NCBI RefSeq assembly: GCF_009755225.1 | Contig: NZ_WQKZ01000001.1 | Span: 1,302,001-1,366,000 of the forward strand | Direction of reading: 5' to 3' | Origin: Hymenobacter ginkgonis | GTDB lineage: Bacteria; Bacteroidota; Bacteroidia; Cytophagales; Hymenobacteraceae | Length of the DNA stretch: 64,000 nt | Part shown: positions 16,120 to 24,296 of the stretch, one piece after another | How positions within the stretch are numbered: the stretch's first letter is position 1 | Layout: every line of letters begins with the position of its first letter | Position numbers and translations under genes: made by a program | The notes under the pieces: model-generated | Databases searched by the model: none | What the model was told of the DNA's origin: nothing | The model's input: the letters and a program-made list of their open reading frames with translations, nothing else

Positions 16120-17091
16120 TTGCCTACTCCTACCATCCGCGTGGCTCACCTCACCAAGCGCTTCGGGGCGCAGGTGGTAGTCGATGACTTGTCGTTTGAA
16201 GTGGCCGAAGGCGAAACGCTGGTGCTGCTCGGCCCCAGCGGCTGCGGCAAGACTACCCTGCTCAAAACCCTCAACCGCCTCATCGAGCCCGACGGCGGCA
16301 CCATCGAACTCAACGGCCGCGACGTGCAGCAGCAAAAGCCGGAAGAGCTGCGGCGCGGCATCGGCTACGTGATTCAGCAAGTGGGCCTGCTGCCGCACTA
16401 CACGGTGGCCCAAAACGTGGGGGTAGTGCCCGGCCTGCTCGGCCACCCGCCCGCCCAAACCGCCGCCCGCACCACCGAGCTACTAGAGCGCCTGCACCTG
16501 CCCGCCGCCCGCTTTGCCGACATGCTGCCGGCCCAGCTCTCGGGCGGGCAACAGCAGCGCGTGGGGCTGGCGCGGGCGCTGGCCGCCGACCCGCCCGTTA
16601 TTCTACTAGATGAGCCGTTTGGGGCGCTTGACCCCATCACGCGAGCCGCCGTACGCCGCAATTTTCGGGAGCTTGACGAACTGCGCCGCAAAACGGTGGT
16701 GCTCGTGACCCACGACGTGCAGGAAGCCTTCGAGCTGGCCGACCGCATTATGCTGCTCAACAATGGCCAGATTCAGCAGCTTGGGCCGCCGCGCGAGCTG
16801 CTGCACCACCCCGCCAACGACTTTGTGCGCAGCTTCTTTCAGGCCGAAAAGCTGGCCCTGGAAATGCGTGTGCTCACGCTGGCCGAGTTGCAGCCCTGGC
16901 TGGCAGCTGCCCATTCGGCGGCTAGCCCGCCTGCGCCGAGCAGCGCCCTACCCCTGCCCCTCACCGCCAGCGTGCAAGAAGCCTTGGCCTTGCTGGCCGA
17001 GGCCGGGCCCGCGGGCCTGACGCTAGCCGAATCGGGTCAACTACTGACCACCGGGAGCGTGCTGGCCGCTTTGGGCCAGGCGCTGGGGTAG
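16120..17091 (+). CDS. Glycine betaine/choline-type ABC importer, ATP-binding subunit (OpuCA/ProV-like)
   Basis: About 323 residues. Walker A is GPSGCGKTT, the Q-loop region GYVIQQVGLLPHYTV, the signature LSGGQQQRVGLARAL, Walker B VILLDEPFGALD and the switch His VTHD. This is the ProV/OpuCA group that imports compatible solutes or related cations. The C-terminal 60-70 residues look like a single decayed CBS-like domain rather than the usual pair. I prefer the TTG at 16120 (PTPTIRVAHLTKRFG follows): the earlier ATG region runs through the upstream terminator; GTG at 16141 is the alternative. Its membrane partner is about 1.5 kb downstream at 18565. Confidence 0.85.
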   Translation: MPTPTIRVAHLTKRFGAQVVVDDLSFEVAEGETLVLLGPSGCGKTTLLKTLNRLIEPDGGTIELNGRDVQQQKPEELRRGIGYVIQQVGLLPHYTVAQNVGVVPGLLGHPPAQTAARTTELLERLHLPAARFADMLPAQLSGGQQQRVGLARALAADPPVILLDEPFGALDPITRAAVRRNFRELDELRRKTVVLVTHDVQEAFELADRIMLLNNGQIQQLGPPRELLHHPANDFVRSFFQAEKLALEMRVLTLAELQPWLAAAHSAASPPAPSSALPLPLTASVQEALALLAEAGPAGLTLAESGQLLTTGSVLAALGQALG

Positions 17092-17093
17092 GG

Positions 17094-17789
17094 TTAGCTC
17101 AGGTAGGCCAGTACCTCGGTCAGGGCTTCGACGCGGGGAAAGGTGAGGCCCACCAGCTGCTCGGCGGGCACTTCTTCGTGTATCCAGGTGGTGTGGTAGG
17201 GCACGTGGATGGCCTGCGCGCCCAGCGCCAGCACCGGCAGGATGTCCGACTTTAGCGAGTTGCCAATCATGAGAAAGTCGGCCGGGGCCACGCCGTGGCG
17301 AGCCAGGATTCGGCGGTAGGTGGCTTCGTTTTTTTCGCTCACAATCTCGACGTAGTCAAAAAAATCGCCCAGGCCCGAGCGGGCCAGCTTGCTTTCCTGG
17401 TCGAATAAATCACCCTTAGTGAGCACCATCAGCCGCTCGCCGCGGCGCTTGAGCTCGGTGAGTACCTCCAACACGCCGGGCAGCGGCTCGATGGGAAAGT
17501 CGAGCAGGCGCTTGCCCAGGTCCAGCAGCTGCTGGATTTCTACCCCCGTCACGGCGCCGTCGGTGAGCTGAATGGCGGTTTCTACCATGGCCAGCATCAA
17601 GGACTTAGCGCCGTAGCCAAAGAGGTGCATGTTGCGGCGCTGCACCTCGTAGAGCCGGTGGCCGATACTCACCGGGTCGCCGCAGCGGGCCAGAATGGCA
17701 AACATCCGGCCCTCGACGTGGTCGAAATGCGGCTGGTTGGGCCAGAGGGTATCGTCGGCGTCGAAGGCAATGAACGGGCGGGTCGGCAT
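17094..17789 (-). CDS. HAD-family hydrolase
   Basis: 231 residues with the haloacid dehalogenase motifs: FDADDTLW (motif I, both Asp present), VLTKGD (motif II), a Lys in the middle region and MIGNSLKSDILP (motif IV). The helical cap lies between motifs I and II. It is probably a phosphatase on a small metabolite; the substrate is unknown. The stop nearly touches the stop of the convergent ABC ATPase gene. The start faces the CAT-like gene 81 bp away, so this gene is inserted antisense inside the importer locus. Confidence 0.87.
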   Translation of the reverse strand: MPTRPFIAFDADDTLWPNQPHFDHVEGRMFAILARCGDPVSIGHRLYEVQRRNMHLFGYGAKSLMLAMVETAIQLTDGAVTGVEIQQLLDLGKRLLDFPIEPLPGVLEVLTELKRRGERLMVLTKGDLFDQESKLARSGLGDFFDYVEIVSEKNEATYRRILARHGVAPADFLMIGNSLKSDILPVLALGAQAIHVPYHTTWIHEEVPAEQLVGLTFPRVEALTEVLAYLS

Positions 17790-17870
17790 ACTAAAACGAA
17801 GGCGGCGCCAACCCCCTGCGGGCGGCGAGCACCGGCAAAGTTCGCCCTACCCCTGCGAACTTTGCCGGCC

Positions 17871-18509
17871 ATGCGCCACCAACTTGACTTGGCCACCTGG
17901 CCCCGCCGCGAGCATTTCGCGTTTTTTTCCGCTTTTGAAGAACCGTTTTTCGGCCTCGTGGCCGAGGTAGACGTCACCGCCGCCCGCGCCGAAGCCCAGC
18001 GGCTGGGCGTCTCCTTTTTTCGCTACTACCTCTACCAGGCCCTGGCGGCGGCCAACTCGGTGGCGGAGTTTCGCGACCGCATCGAGCAGGGGCAGGTGTA
18101 CCGCTACGACCAAGTGCACGCCTCGGCCACCATCGGGCGGCCCGACCACACCTTCGGCTTTTCGTTTTTGGAATACCAGCCCAGTCTGGCCGCGTTTCTG
18201 GCCACCGCCGACCCCGAAATTGCCGCCGTGCAGCAAGCCAGCGGCCTGTGCCTGAGCGAGCGCACCGGCCGCCCCGACGTGCTGCACTGCTCGGCCATTC
18301 CGTGGGTGCGCTTCACGGGCCTCACCCACGCCCGCAGCTTCACGCACCCCGACAGCGCGCCCAAGATTTCCTTCGGCCAAGCCTACCCCCACGGCACCGG
18401 CCAGCGCATGGCAGTATCCGTAAACGTGCACCACGCCCTGGCCGACGGCTACCACGTGGGGCAGTTTTTGGAAGTGTTTCAGCAGCGCCTGGAACAGCGC
18501 CTGGGGTAG
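17871..18509 (+). CDS. Chloramphenicol acetyltransferase-family protein
   Basis: 212 residues, close to the usual 215-220 of CAT enzymes. The active-site motif HHALADG near residue 190 retains the catalytic His and the structural Asp. The N-terminal WPRREHFAFFSAFEEPFFGL and SFFRYYLYQALAAANSV fit the trimeric CAT fold. Known members move acetyl from acetyl-CoA to chloramphenicol; chromosomal relatives often have other or unknown acceptors, so resistance is not implied. I chose the ATG at 17871 because homology starts there. It lies 55 bp before the importer permease gene on the same strand. Confidence 0.86.
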   Translation: MRHQLDLATWPRREHFAFFSAFEEPFFGLVAEVDVTAARAEAQRLGVSFFRYYLYQALAAANSVAEFRDRIEQGQVYRYDQVHASATIGRPDHTFGFSFLEYQPSLAAFLATADPEIAAVQQASGLCLSERTGRPDVLHCSAIPWVRFTGLTHARSFTHPDSAPKISFGQAYPHGTGQRMAVSVNVHHALADGYHVGQFLEVFQQRLEQRLG

Positions 18510-18564
18510 GCGCGGGTGGCCGCTGGTGCGCACCTTTGCGCGCCTCCGCTTTGGGGCCTTTCGC

Positions 18565-20136
18565 ATGAACACGATTACTGAACTCTTCGCCTTCTGGCAC
18601 GAGCAAGCCGGCAAATTGGGCCAGCAAACCTTGCAGCACGTGGCCCTCACGGCCGCCGCGCTGCTGCTGGGCGTGGCCGTGGGGGTGCCCGTGGGCCTCT
18701 GGCTCACGCGCCGGCCGCGCTGGGCCCCGGCGGTGCTGGGCGCGGCCGGCGTGCTCCAAACCGTGCCCAGCATCGCGCTGCTAGGTTTTCTAATTCCGCT
18801 GCTGGGCATTGGGGCGGCGCCGGCTATTCTGGCGCTGCTGCTGTACTCGCTGCTGCCCATCATTCGCAATACGGTGGCCGGTATCCAGGGCGTGCCGCCC
18901 GCCGTGGTGGAAGCGGCCAAAGGGCTGGGCTTTACGGATGGGCAGATTTTAAGAAAGGTCGAACTGCCGCTGGCGCTGCCCGTCATCATGGCCGGCATCC
19001 GCACGGCCACGGTCATCAACGTGGGCGTGGCCACGCTGGCGGCCTACGTGGCGGCGGGCGGCCTGGGCGAATTTATCTTCGGCGGCATCGCCTTGAATAA
19101 CCCCGTGATGATACTGGCGGGCGCCATTCCATCGGCGGCGCTGGCGCTGGTGTTTGACGCCGGGCTGGGCACACTCGAAAAGCTGTCGGCCCGGCGCCTG
19201 CGGGCGGTGAGCAGCGGCTTGCTGCTGGCCCTACCCCTGCTGGCGGCCGGCTACTGGCTGCCCCAGGCGGCGGGCCGGCTGCGGGCGGGCTTCAGCCCCG
19301 AGTTTATCGGGCGGGCCGATTGCCTGCCGGGCCTTACCAAAGCCTACCGCCTCACCCACCTGCCCAACGTGGTGCTGGCCCCAGCGCTGGTGTACGAGGC
19401 CGCCCGCGCGGCCAATGTCGATGTCATCGACGGCTACTCCACCGATGGGCGCATTCGGGCCTACGGCCTGCAAGTGCTGCGCGACGACCGCCACGCCCTA
19501 CCCCCCTATTTTGCCGCGCCCGTGCTGCGGCCGGAGCTGCTGCAAGCTCACCCCGAACTGGGCCCAGTGCTCGACCAGCTCAGCGGCCAGCTCTCCGACT
19601 CGGCCATGACCAACCTGAATTATCAGGTTGATTACCTGCACCTAGAGCCACGCGTGGTGGCCTTGGCCTGGCTGCGCCGCCGGGGCCTTTTAAAAGCCGC
19701 CCGCCCCCTACCCCCCGGCGCGGCCACGGTGCGGCTGGGCTCCAAGATTTTTGCCGAGCAATACATTCTCGTGGAGATGTACAGCGCCCTCATTCGGGGC
19801 AATACCGACCTAGCGGTGGCCACCAAAACCGGGCTCGGCGGCACCACCATCTGCTTCGAGGCGCTGCGCGGCAATCAAATTGACCTGTACCCCGAGTACA
19901 CGGGCACGGGCTTGCAGGTGCTGTTGCAGCCCTCGGCGGCCACGCTCGACTCGCTGGGCGGGCGGCCAGCGGCCGTATTCAGCTACGTGCAGGCTGAGTT
20001 TCGGCGGCGCTACGGCCTGGAGTGGCGCGCCCCGCTGGGTTTCAACAACGCCTATTGCCTGCTCATGCGGCGCGGCCAGGCGCGGGAGCTCGGCATTGCC
20101 AGCATCTCAGATTTGGGGGGGTATTTGGGGCGCTGA
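18565..20136 (+). CDS. ABC importer permease fused to a circularly permuted substrate-binding domain (OpuCB-OpuCC-like)
   Basis: About 523 residues. Residues 1-235 are an OpuCB/ProW-type permease (EAA loop around GLGFTDGQILRKVELPLALPVIMAGI). The rest is an OsmF/OpuCC-type binding domain whose halves are swapped. Residues about 242-385 (SPEFIGRADCLPGLTKAYR ... VIDGYSTDGRIRAYGLQVL ... LNYQVDY) match the second half of normal members. Residues about 389-523 (VRLGSKIFAEQYILVEMY ... IDLYPEYTGTG ... GFNNAYCLLMRR ... ISDLGGYL) match the first half. Binding-pocket Tyr residues are kept in LYPEYTG and GYSTDG. The substrate may be betaine, choline, carnitine or a related cation. ATG at 18565 starts the first helix region. 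Confidence 0.87.
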   Translation: MNTITELFAFWHEQAGKLGQQTLQHVALTAAALLLGVAVGVPVGLWLTRRPRWAPAVLGAAGVLQTVPSIALLGFLIPLLGIGAAPAILALLLYSLLPIIRNTVAGIQGVPPAVVEAAKGLGFTDGQILRKVELPLALPVIMAGIRTATVINVGVATLAAYVAAGGLGEFIFGGIALNNPVMILAGAIPSAALALVFDAGLGTLEKLSARRLRAVSSGLLLALPLLAAGYWLPQAAGRLRAGFSPEFIGRADCLPGLTKAYRLTHLPNVVLAPALVYEAARAANVDVIDGYSTDGRIRAYGLQVLRDDRHALPPYFAAPVLRPELLQAHPELGPVLDQLSGQLSDSAMTNLNYQVDYLHLEPRVVALAWLRRRGLLKAARPLPPGAATVRLGSKIFAEQYILVEMYSALIRGNTDLAVATKTGLGGTTICFEALRGNQIDLYPEYTGTGLQVLLQPSAATLDSLGGRPAAVFSYVQAEFRRRYGLEWRAPLGFNNAYCLLMRRGQARELGIASISDLGGYLGR

Positions 20137-20293
20137 ATGGGAACTCAGCTGGGAGCAGTGAAGCCGCGAGTTATGGGTAGCCATTCATTTCTCGATAGCT
20201 GGAAGAACCCCAGTGGGGGCTGGCCAGTTCGACGACCTGCGGGCCTAGCCTCCCCAGCTGGCTGCCTACCCCCGCCTAGCCTGCGCAAGCGAG

Positions 20294-21130
20294 CTAGCCA
20301 GCACTCGGCACCAACCGTTGCAGCCAGTCGCGCACCACGGGCGCTTTGTAGGCCCAGTTGCGCAGCTGCGCGCGGTGCTGCGCGGCCCGCGAGGGGTAGC
20401 CAGTCGCTACTTGCTGCTGGAAAGTGACCAGGTCGGTGGTGGCCGTGAGCTCGATGCGGGGCAGGCGGCGCAGGTCGCTGGTGGGCGTAGCGGGGCCGGT
20501 GTGCACCGAAAACCCGGCCTGGTAGCCTGCCGGGGCCAGGGCGCGCAGCGTGCGCCGGTCGTAGCTGCCGTAGGGAAAAGCGTAGAAAATAGGTTCGTGC
20601 TCCAGGTGCTGGGCAATGGCCGCGCGGCTTTGTGCCAGCTCATTAGCCAGCTGCGCGGGGGGTAGGCCCGCCAGCGGCTGGTGGGTGCACCCGTGCGACT
20701 CGATGCGCCAGCCCGCGGCTTGTAGCTGACGCAGCTCGGCCCAGCTGAGGGGCGGGTCGCCGAGCGGGGCCGACTGCGCAAATGCGGGCGGCTGGCCGGC
20801 GTAGCTCGGCTCGCCCACGGCGGCAGTAGTCAGAAAGAGCGTGGCTGCAAACCCATACTGCGCCAAAATGGGTTGGACCTGGGTGAAGAGCGAGCGGTAG
20901 CCGTCGTCGAAGGTGAGCGCCACCGCCGGGCGCGCCTCCGGCACGGCCGGCCGCGGTTGGCGCAGCAGCAGGGGTACTTCGGCCAGCGGCACCACGCGGT
21001 GGCCCGAGGCGGCGAGCCAGGCCATTTGCTCGGCAAAGCGCGCCACTTCCACGTGCACGGGCGCCATGTAGGGCTCGTGGTGCTCGACCAGCGCGTGGTA
21101 CATCAAAATGCTAACCTGGGGGCGCTGCAT
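20294..21130 (-). CDS. Polysaccharide deacetylase (NodB-homology) protein
   Basis: 278 residues. The NodB-homology motifs are present: TFDDGYRS holds the catalytic base Asp and a metal Asp, and SHGCTHQPL holds the two metal His. A third motif, FAFPYGSYD-like (YAFPYGSYD), follows. Such enzymes remove acetyl groups from N-acetylglucosamine polymers or chitin-like chains with a divalent metal. I see no clear signal peptide, so the site of action is uncertain. It lies 69 bp after the GT2 gene on the same strand, and the two probably act on one glycan. Confidence 0.88.
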   Translation of the reverse strand: MQRPQVSILMYHALVEHHEPYMAPVHVEVARFAEQMAWLAASGHRVVPLAEVPLLLRQPRPAVPEARPAVALTFDDGYRSLFTQVQPILAQYGFAATLFLTTAAVGEPSYAGQPPAFAQSAPLGDPPLSWAELRQLQAAGWRIESHGCTHQPLAGLPPAQLANELAQSRAAIAQHLEHEPIFYAFPYGSYDRRTLRALAPAGYQAGFSVHTGPATPTSDLRRLPRIELTATTDLVTFQQQVATGYPSRAAQHRAQLRNWAYKAPVVRDWLQRLVPSAG

Positions 21131-21199
21131 AAGGTCGATACTGTTCTTTTGCTAGACAGAGGCATTATAAAAAGAGAAGTTGTAAAGTGGTAGGTTGGC

Positions 21200-22486
21200 T
21201 TACACTTTTTGCTTTTTCAGCCCTACCCCCTCTATGGCCACTGGGCGCGTGGCTTTCCAGTCCTTATCTTTATACCCCACCACAATGAGGGCCAATGATT
21301 TGGCTACTCCCACCACCAGCCCCACACCAGAAAGCAGCGCCAGCCAGTGCCGCGGCGCGGCCCCAATCAGGCGCAGGCCCAGCCCGGCGTAGGCCAGCAG
21401 GCCCGCCGCCACCGCCAGCCAGCCCCAACTGCTGAGCAGCGACCACTGCCCCGCCCAACTCGCCACGGCCGCAAACACGAGCGCCGCCACCAGCAGGCAC
21501 GAGCGCGGCACCTGCAGCAGGTCGCAGGCAAAATCGACCTGTGAGAGGTTGCCCCGCCCCAGCCCCTGGCCGAGCATGGCCAGCCCGTGGGCTTTTACGG
21601 TAGCTACGTGCCCCGACAGCCAGCGCTTGCGCTGCTGCGCGAAGGCGGCCCCCGTACCCACGGCCTGGTAGCTGAGCAGCGCCTCGGGGCAGTAGGCCAC
21701 CGGAATGCGGCGGCTGGCCAGGTAAGCTTTCCACTCTTTGTCTTCGGCCAGGGAGGTGATAGGCAGGGCCATAAGCTCGGTAAATACCGGCGCGCGCAGG
21801 CAGCAGCCGAGCCCAAAAATAAAAGCTTCGAGCCCCAGGCGCCGGCGCCCACCGGCCCCCACTTGCTGCCGCAGGGCTTCGGCAGCGGCATCGAGCACCG
21901 TCACGTCCGACTCGAAGGCGTTGGCCACGCGGCGGCTGCTCTGCACCACCGGGGCCGCGCCGGGCCGGGCAAACTGCCGGTCGAGCGCGGCCAGAAACTG
22001 CGCGTCGAGGCGGCAATCGGCGTCGAGCACGCACACCACGGCCGCGGGGTGGTGCTCCACCAGGCGTAGCTCGGTGGCCGCGTAGGCCAGGGCCTGCGAC
22101 TTATTGGAGGGGTAAGGCGTGGTGCGCACCAGGCACTCGGCGCCCGCCTGCCGAGCCAGGCGCGCGGTGCGGTCGGTGCAGTTGTCGGCCACCACCACCG
22201 TCCGAAAACGGGCCGCCGGATAGTTCAGCTTGGCGATGCTGGCTAGTAGGCCGGGCAGCAGTTCCTGCTCGTTGTGGGCCGGCACCAGCAGCACAAAATT
22301 GGTTTGGGGCGCGGGCGCGGGGCGCCGTGGCCGGCGGCTGGGGGCCGCCCCACGCACCACGTACAGCACCGCCGGCGCTAGCACGTAAGCGCAAAATAGC
22401 AGTACGTAGCCCTGCACCGCATACCAAGCTCCTAGTCCTAAATAGCCCACCCAATCCTGCTTTCCTACGAGGTAAAATAACGCCAT
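21200..22486 (-). CDS. Processive family 2 glycosyltransferase
   Basis: About 428 residues with one N-terminal and about three C-terminal membrane helices flanking a GT2 domain. Motifs: VLLVPAHNEQELLPGLL, DAD in VLDADCRLD, LAEDKEW and QQRKRW (the QxxRW motif of processive synthases). It resembles NodC/PgaC-type hexosaminyl polymer synthases, though the sugar cannot be read from sequence. I prefer the ATG at 22486; a TTG lies at 22546. Upstream of the deacetylase gene, it suggests a small synthesis-plus-deacetylation unit. Confidence 0.87.
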   Translation of the reverse strand: MALFYLVGKQDWVGYLGLGAWYAVQGYVLLFCAYVLAPAVLYVVRGAAPSRRPRRPAPAPQTNFVLLVPAHNEQELLPGLLASIAKLNYPAARFRTVVVADNCTDRTARLARQAGAECLVRTTPYPSNKSQALAYAATELRLVEHHPAAVVCVLDADCRLDAQFLAALDRQFARPGAAPVVQSSRRVANAFESDVTVLDAAAEALRQQVGAGGRRRLGLEAFIFGLGCCLRAPVFTELMALPITSLAEDKEWKAYLASRRIPVAYCPEALLSYQAVGTGAAFAQQRKRWLSGHVATVKAHGLAMLGQGLGRGNLSQVDFACDLLQVPRSCLLVAALVFAAVASWAGQWSLLSSWGWLAVAAGLLAYAGLGLRLIGAAPRHWLALLSGVGLVVGVAKSLALIVVGYKDKDWKATRPVAIEGVGLKKQKV

Positions 22487-22829
22487 GCGCCAGGGGTAAA
22501 AGAGGAGGCTGGCCGCTGCTGGCGGCAGCCTATAAGTCGATAGCAAACCAAGCCGCTAATAAGCTGCACAGCATGGGGTAGCTGTGCACTGCGCACAACT
22601 TGCCAGTAGCAAGTTATAAAGAATTAATTGAATGAAGGAAAGCACCCATCCTTTCCCGCTGGCCCTTTCTGGTTGATTTTCTGCTTACTGCTGAGGTATT
22701 TGGCCGCTTGGCACGCGCGGGGCAGCTCCGGCTATTTTGGCGGTGCCAGGCTAAACTTACCGGGCGTGGTTGGGCTTGTGCAGCGTAGCTTTCAGTCGTG
22801 CTCACCTAGCCCTCACCCACTTGCCTTCC

Positions 22830-24170
22830 ATGCTTACCCAAACTTCTATCTCTGCCCCCGCTACCGGGCCGCCCCCTTTTACCGAGCGCCGCTACGTGCT
22901 CACGCTCATTTTTGTCACCTCGCTGTTTATGCTCTGGGGCGTGGGCGTGACGATGGGCGACATCCTCAACAAGCACTTTCAGGAGGTGCTGCACGTGAGC
23001 AAGGCCGATTCGGCACTGGTGCAATTGTCCATTTTTGGGGCGTACTTCGTTATGGGCCTGCCCGCCGGCTGGTTTATGAAGCGCTTTGGCTACCAGAAGG
23101 GCGTGCTGCTCGGGCTGGGCCTCTACGCGGCCGGCGCCTTCCTGATGGTGCCCGCCGCCACTGCCTTATCCTTTGGCTACCTGCGCATTGCCCTATTCGT
23201 ACTTGCCTGCGGGCTGGCTACGCTGGAGGCCGTGGCACACCCCTTCCTCGATGGCCTCGGCAACTTGCACAGCTCCGACCGCCGCATCAACTTCGCCCAC
23301 GCCATCAACGGCATCGGGGCGGTGTCGGGGCCGCTCATTGGCGGCTACTTTGTGCTGCGCGGCACCCACGCTACCGGCGACCTTACGTCGGTGAAAGTGC
23401 TCTACGGCCTCATTGGGGCGGTAGTAGGCAGCATTGGGCTGGCATTTTTCTTTGTGAAAGTGCCCCCGCTCATCGACGAGCCCGCGTTGGGCACCGCCGA
23501 GGACCCTACCGACTTAGCAGCCGACAAAAAGCTGTTTCAGCACACGCATTTTGTGTGGGCCTGCGTGGCCCAGCTCTTCAACACGGCGGCGCAAGGCGGT
23601 ACCTGGGCGTACTTCATCAACTACGGCACCGACTATATGGGCCTGAAGCCGGGGCCGGCCATCCAGGGATTTTGGCAGGCCGGCACCCTCTTTAGCCGCA
23701 CCGTGGGCCTGGTGCCCGGCCTGCCGCACCTGGCCAACGACGTAGCGGCCTACTTCTTCTCGCTCAGCCTAGTAGGCATGATGCTGGGACGCTTTTTGGG
23801 TACTTACCTTATGAAGTTTATCGCCCCCAACCGCCTGCTGGCCACCGTGGCCGTGGCTAATATCGGCATGTGCCTGCTCGTAGCCCAGCACTGGGGCTGG
23901 GTATCGTTTGGGGCGCTTATTGCGCTCAATTTCTTTTTCAGCATCATGTTCCCCACCATCTACAGCTTGGGGCTCAAAGATTTGGGCCGGCACAAGCAGC
24001 TGGCTTCGTCGTTCATTGTGATGGGGGTAGTGGGCGCGGCGCTTTTTCCACGCTTCGTGATGGGCCCCGTGGCCGATGTGAGCGTGGCGCACGCCTATTA
24101 TTTGCCCATTATCTGCTACGTGGTGGTATTTCTGTACGGGGCGAAGTTCTATAAAGTGCAGCGCAACTAG
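22830..24170 (+). CDS. FucP-family sugar:proton symporter (MFS)
   Basis: About 446 residues and twelve predicted transmembrane helices. The early motif TSLFMLWGVGVTMGDILNKHF and GWFMKRFGYQKGVLLGL fit the FucP/NagP branch of the major facilitator family, which imports fucose, N-acetylglucosamine, mannose or related sugars with protons. I chose the ATG at 22830. A very long hairpin separates it from the GH92 gene just downstream, so the two may share a function more than a transcript. The sugar is not determined; mannose is suggested by the neighbour. Confidence 0.88.
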   Translation: MLTQTSISAPATGPPPFTERRYVLTLIFVTSLFMLWGVGVTMGDILNKHFQEVLHVSKADSALVQLSIFGAYFVMGLPAGWFMKRFGYQKGVLLGLGLYAAGAFLMVPAATALSFGYLRIALFVLACGLATLEAVAHPFLDGLGNLHSSDRRINFAHAINGIGAVSGPLIGGYFVLRGTHATGDLTSVKVLYGLIGAVVGSIGLAFFFVKVPPLIDEPALGTAEDPTDLAADKKLFQHTHFVWACVAQLFNTAAQGGTWAYFINYGTDYMGLKPGPAIQGFWQAGTLFSRTVGLVPGLPHLANDVAAYFFSLSLVGMMLGRFLGTYLMKFIAPNRLLATVAVANIGMCLLVAQHWGWVSFGALIALNFFFSIMFPTIYSLGLKDLGRHKQLASSFIVMGVVGAALFPRFVMGPVADVSVAHAYYLPIICYVVVFLYGAKFYKVQRN

Positions 24171-24185
24171 CCCCTTACGCAAGTG

Positions 24186-24255
24186 AAACAGCGGGGCCCA
24201 CCGTGGCTCGCCGGCCTGGTAGCAGGCCGGCGAGCCACGGTGGGCCCCGCTGTTT
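24186..24255. terminator. Perfect 33-bp-arm hairpin between sugar permease and GH92 genes
   Basis: Arms 24186-24218 and 24223-24255 are exact complements over 33 bases with a GTAG loop, ending in TTTTAT. It lies 15 bp after the permease stop and 42 bp before the GH92 start. It is much longer than most intrinsic terminators. Confidence 0.75.
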
Positions 24256-24296
24256 TATAAAAGTCCACGATAAGCCCAGCCGCTTTACTTTGCTGC

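Noticed and set aside
17871..18509. CAT-like gene as a transferred chloramphenicol-resistance determinant
   Set aside because: Base composition matches the neighbours, no mobile element is near and chromosomal CAT relatives with other acceptors are common.
17847..19034. A 395-codon minus-strand frame across the CAT-like and permease genes
   Set aside because: Both plus-strand genes have strong family motifs; the minus-strand translation is low-complexity and unlike any family.
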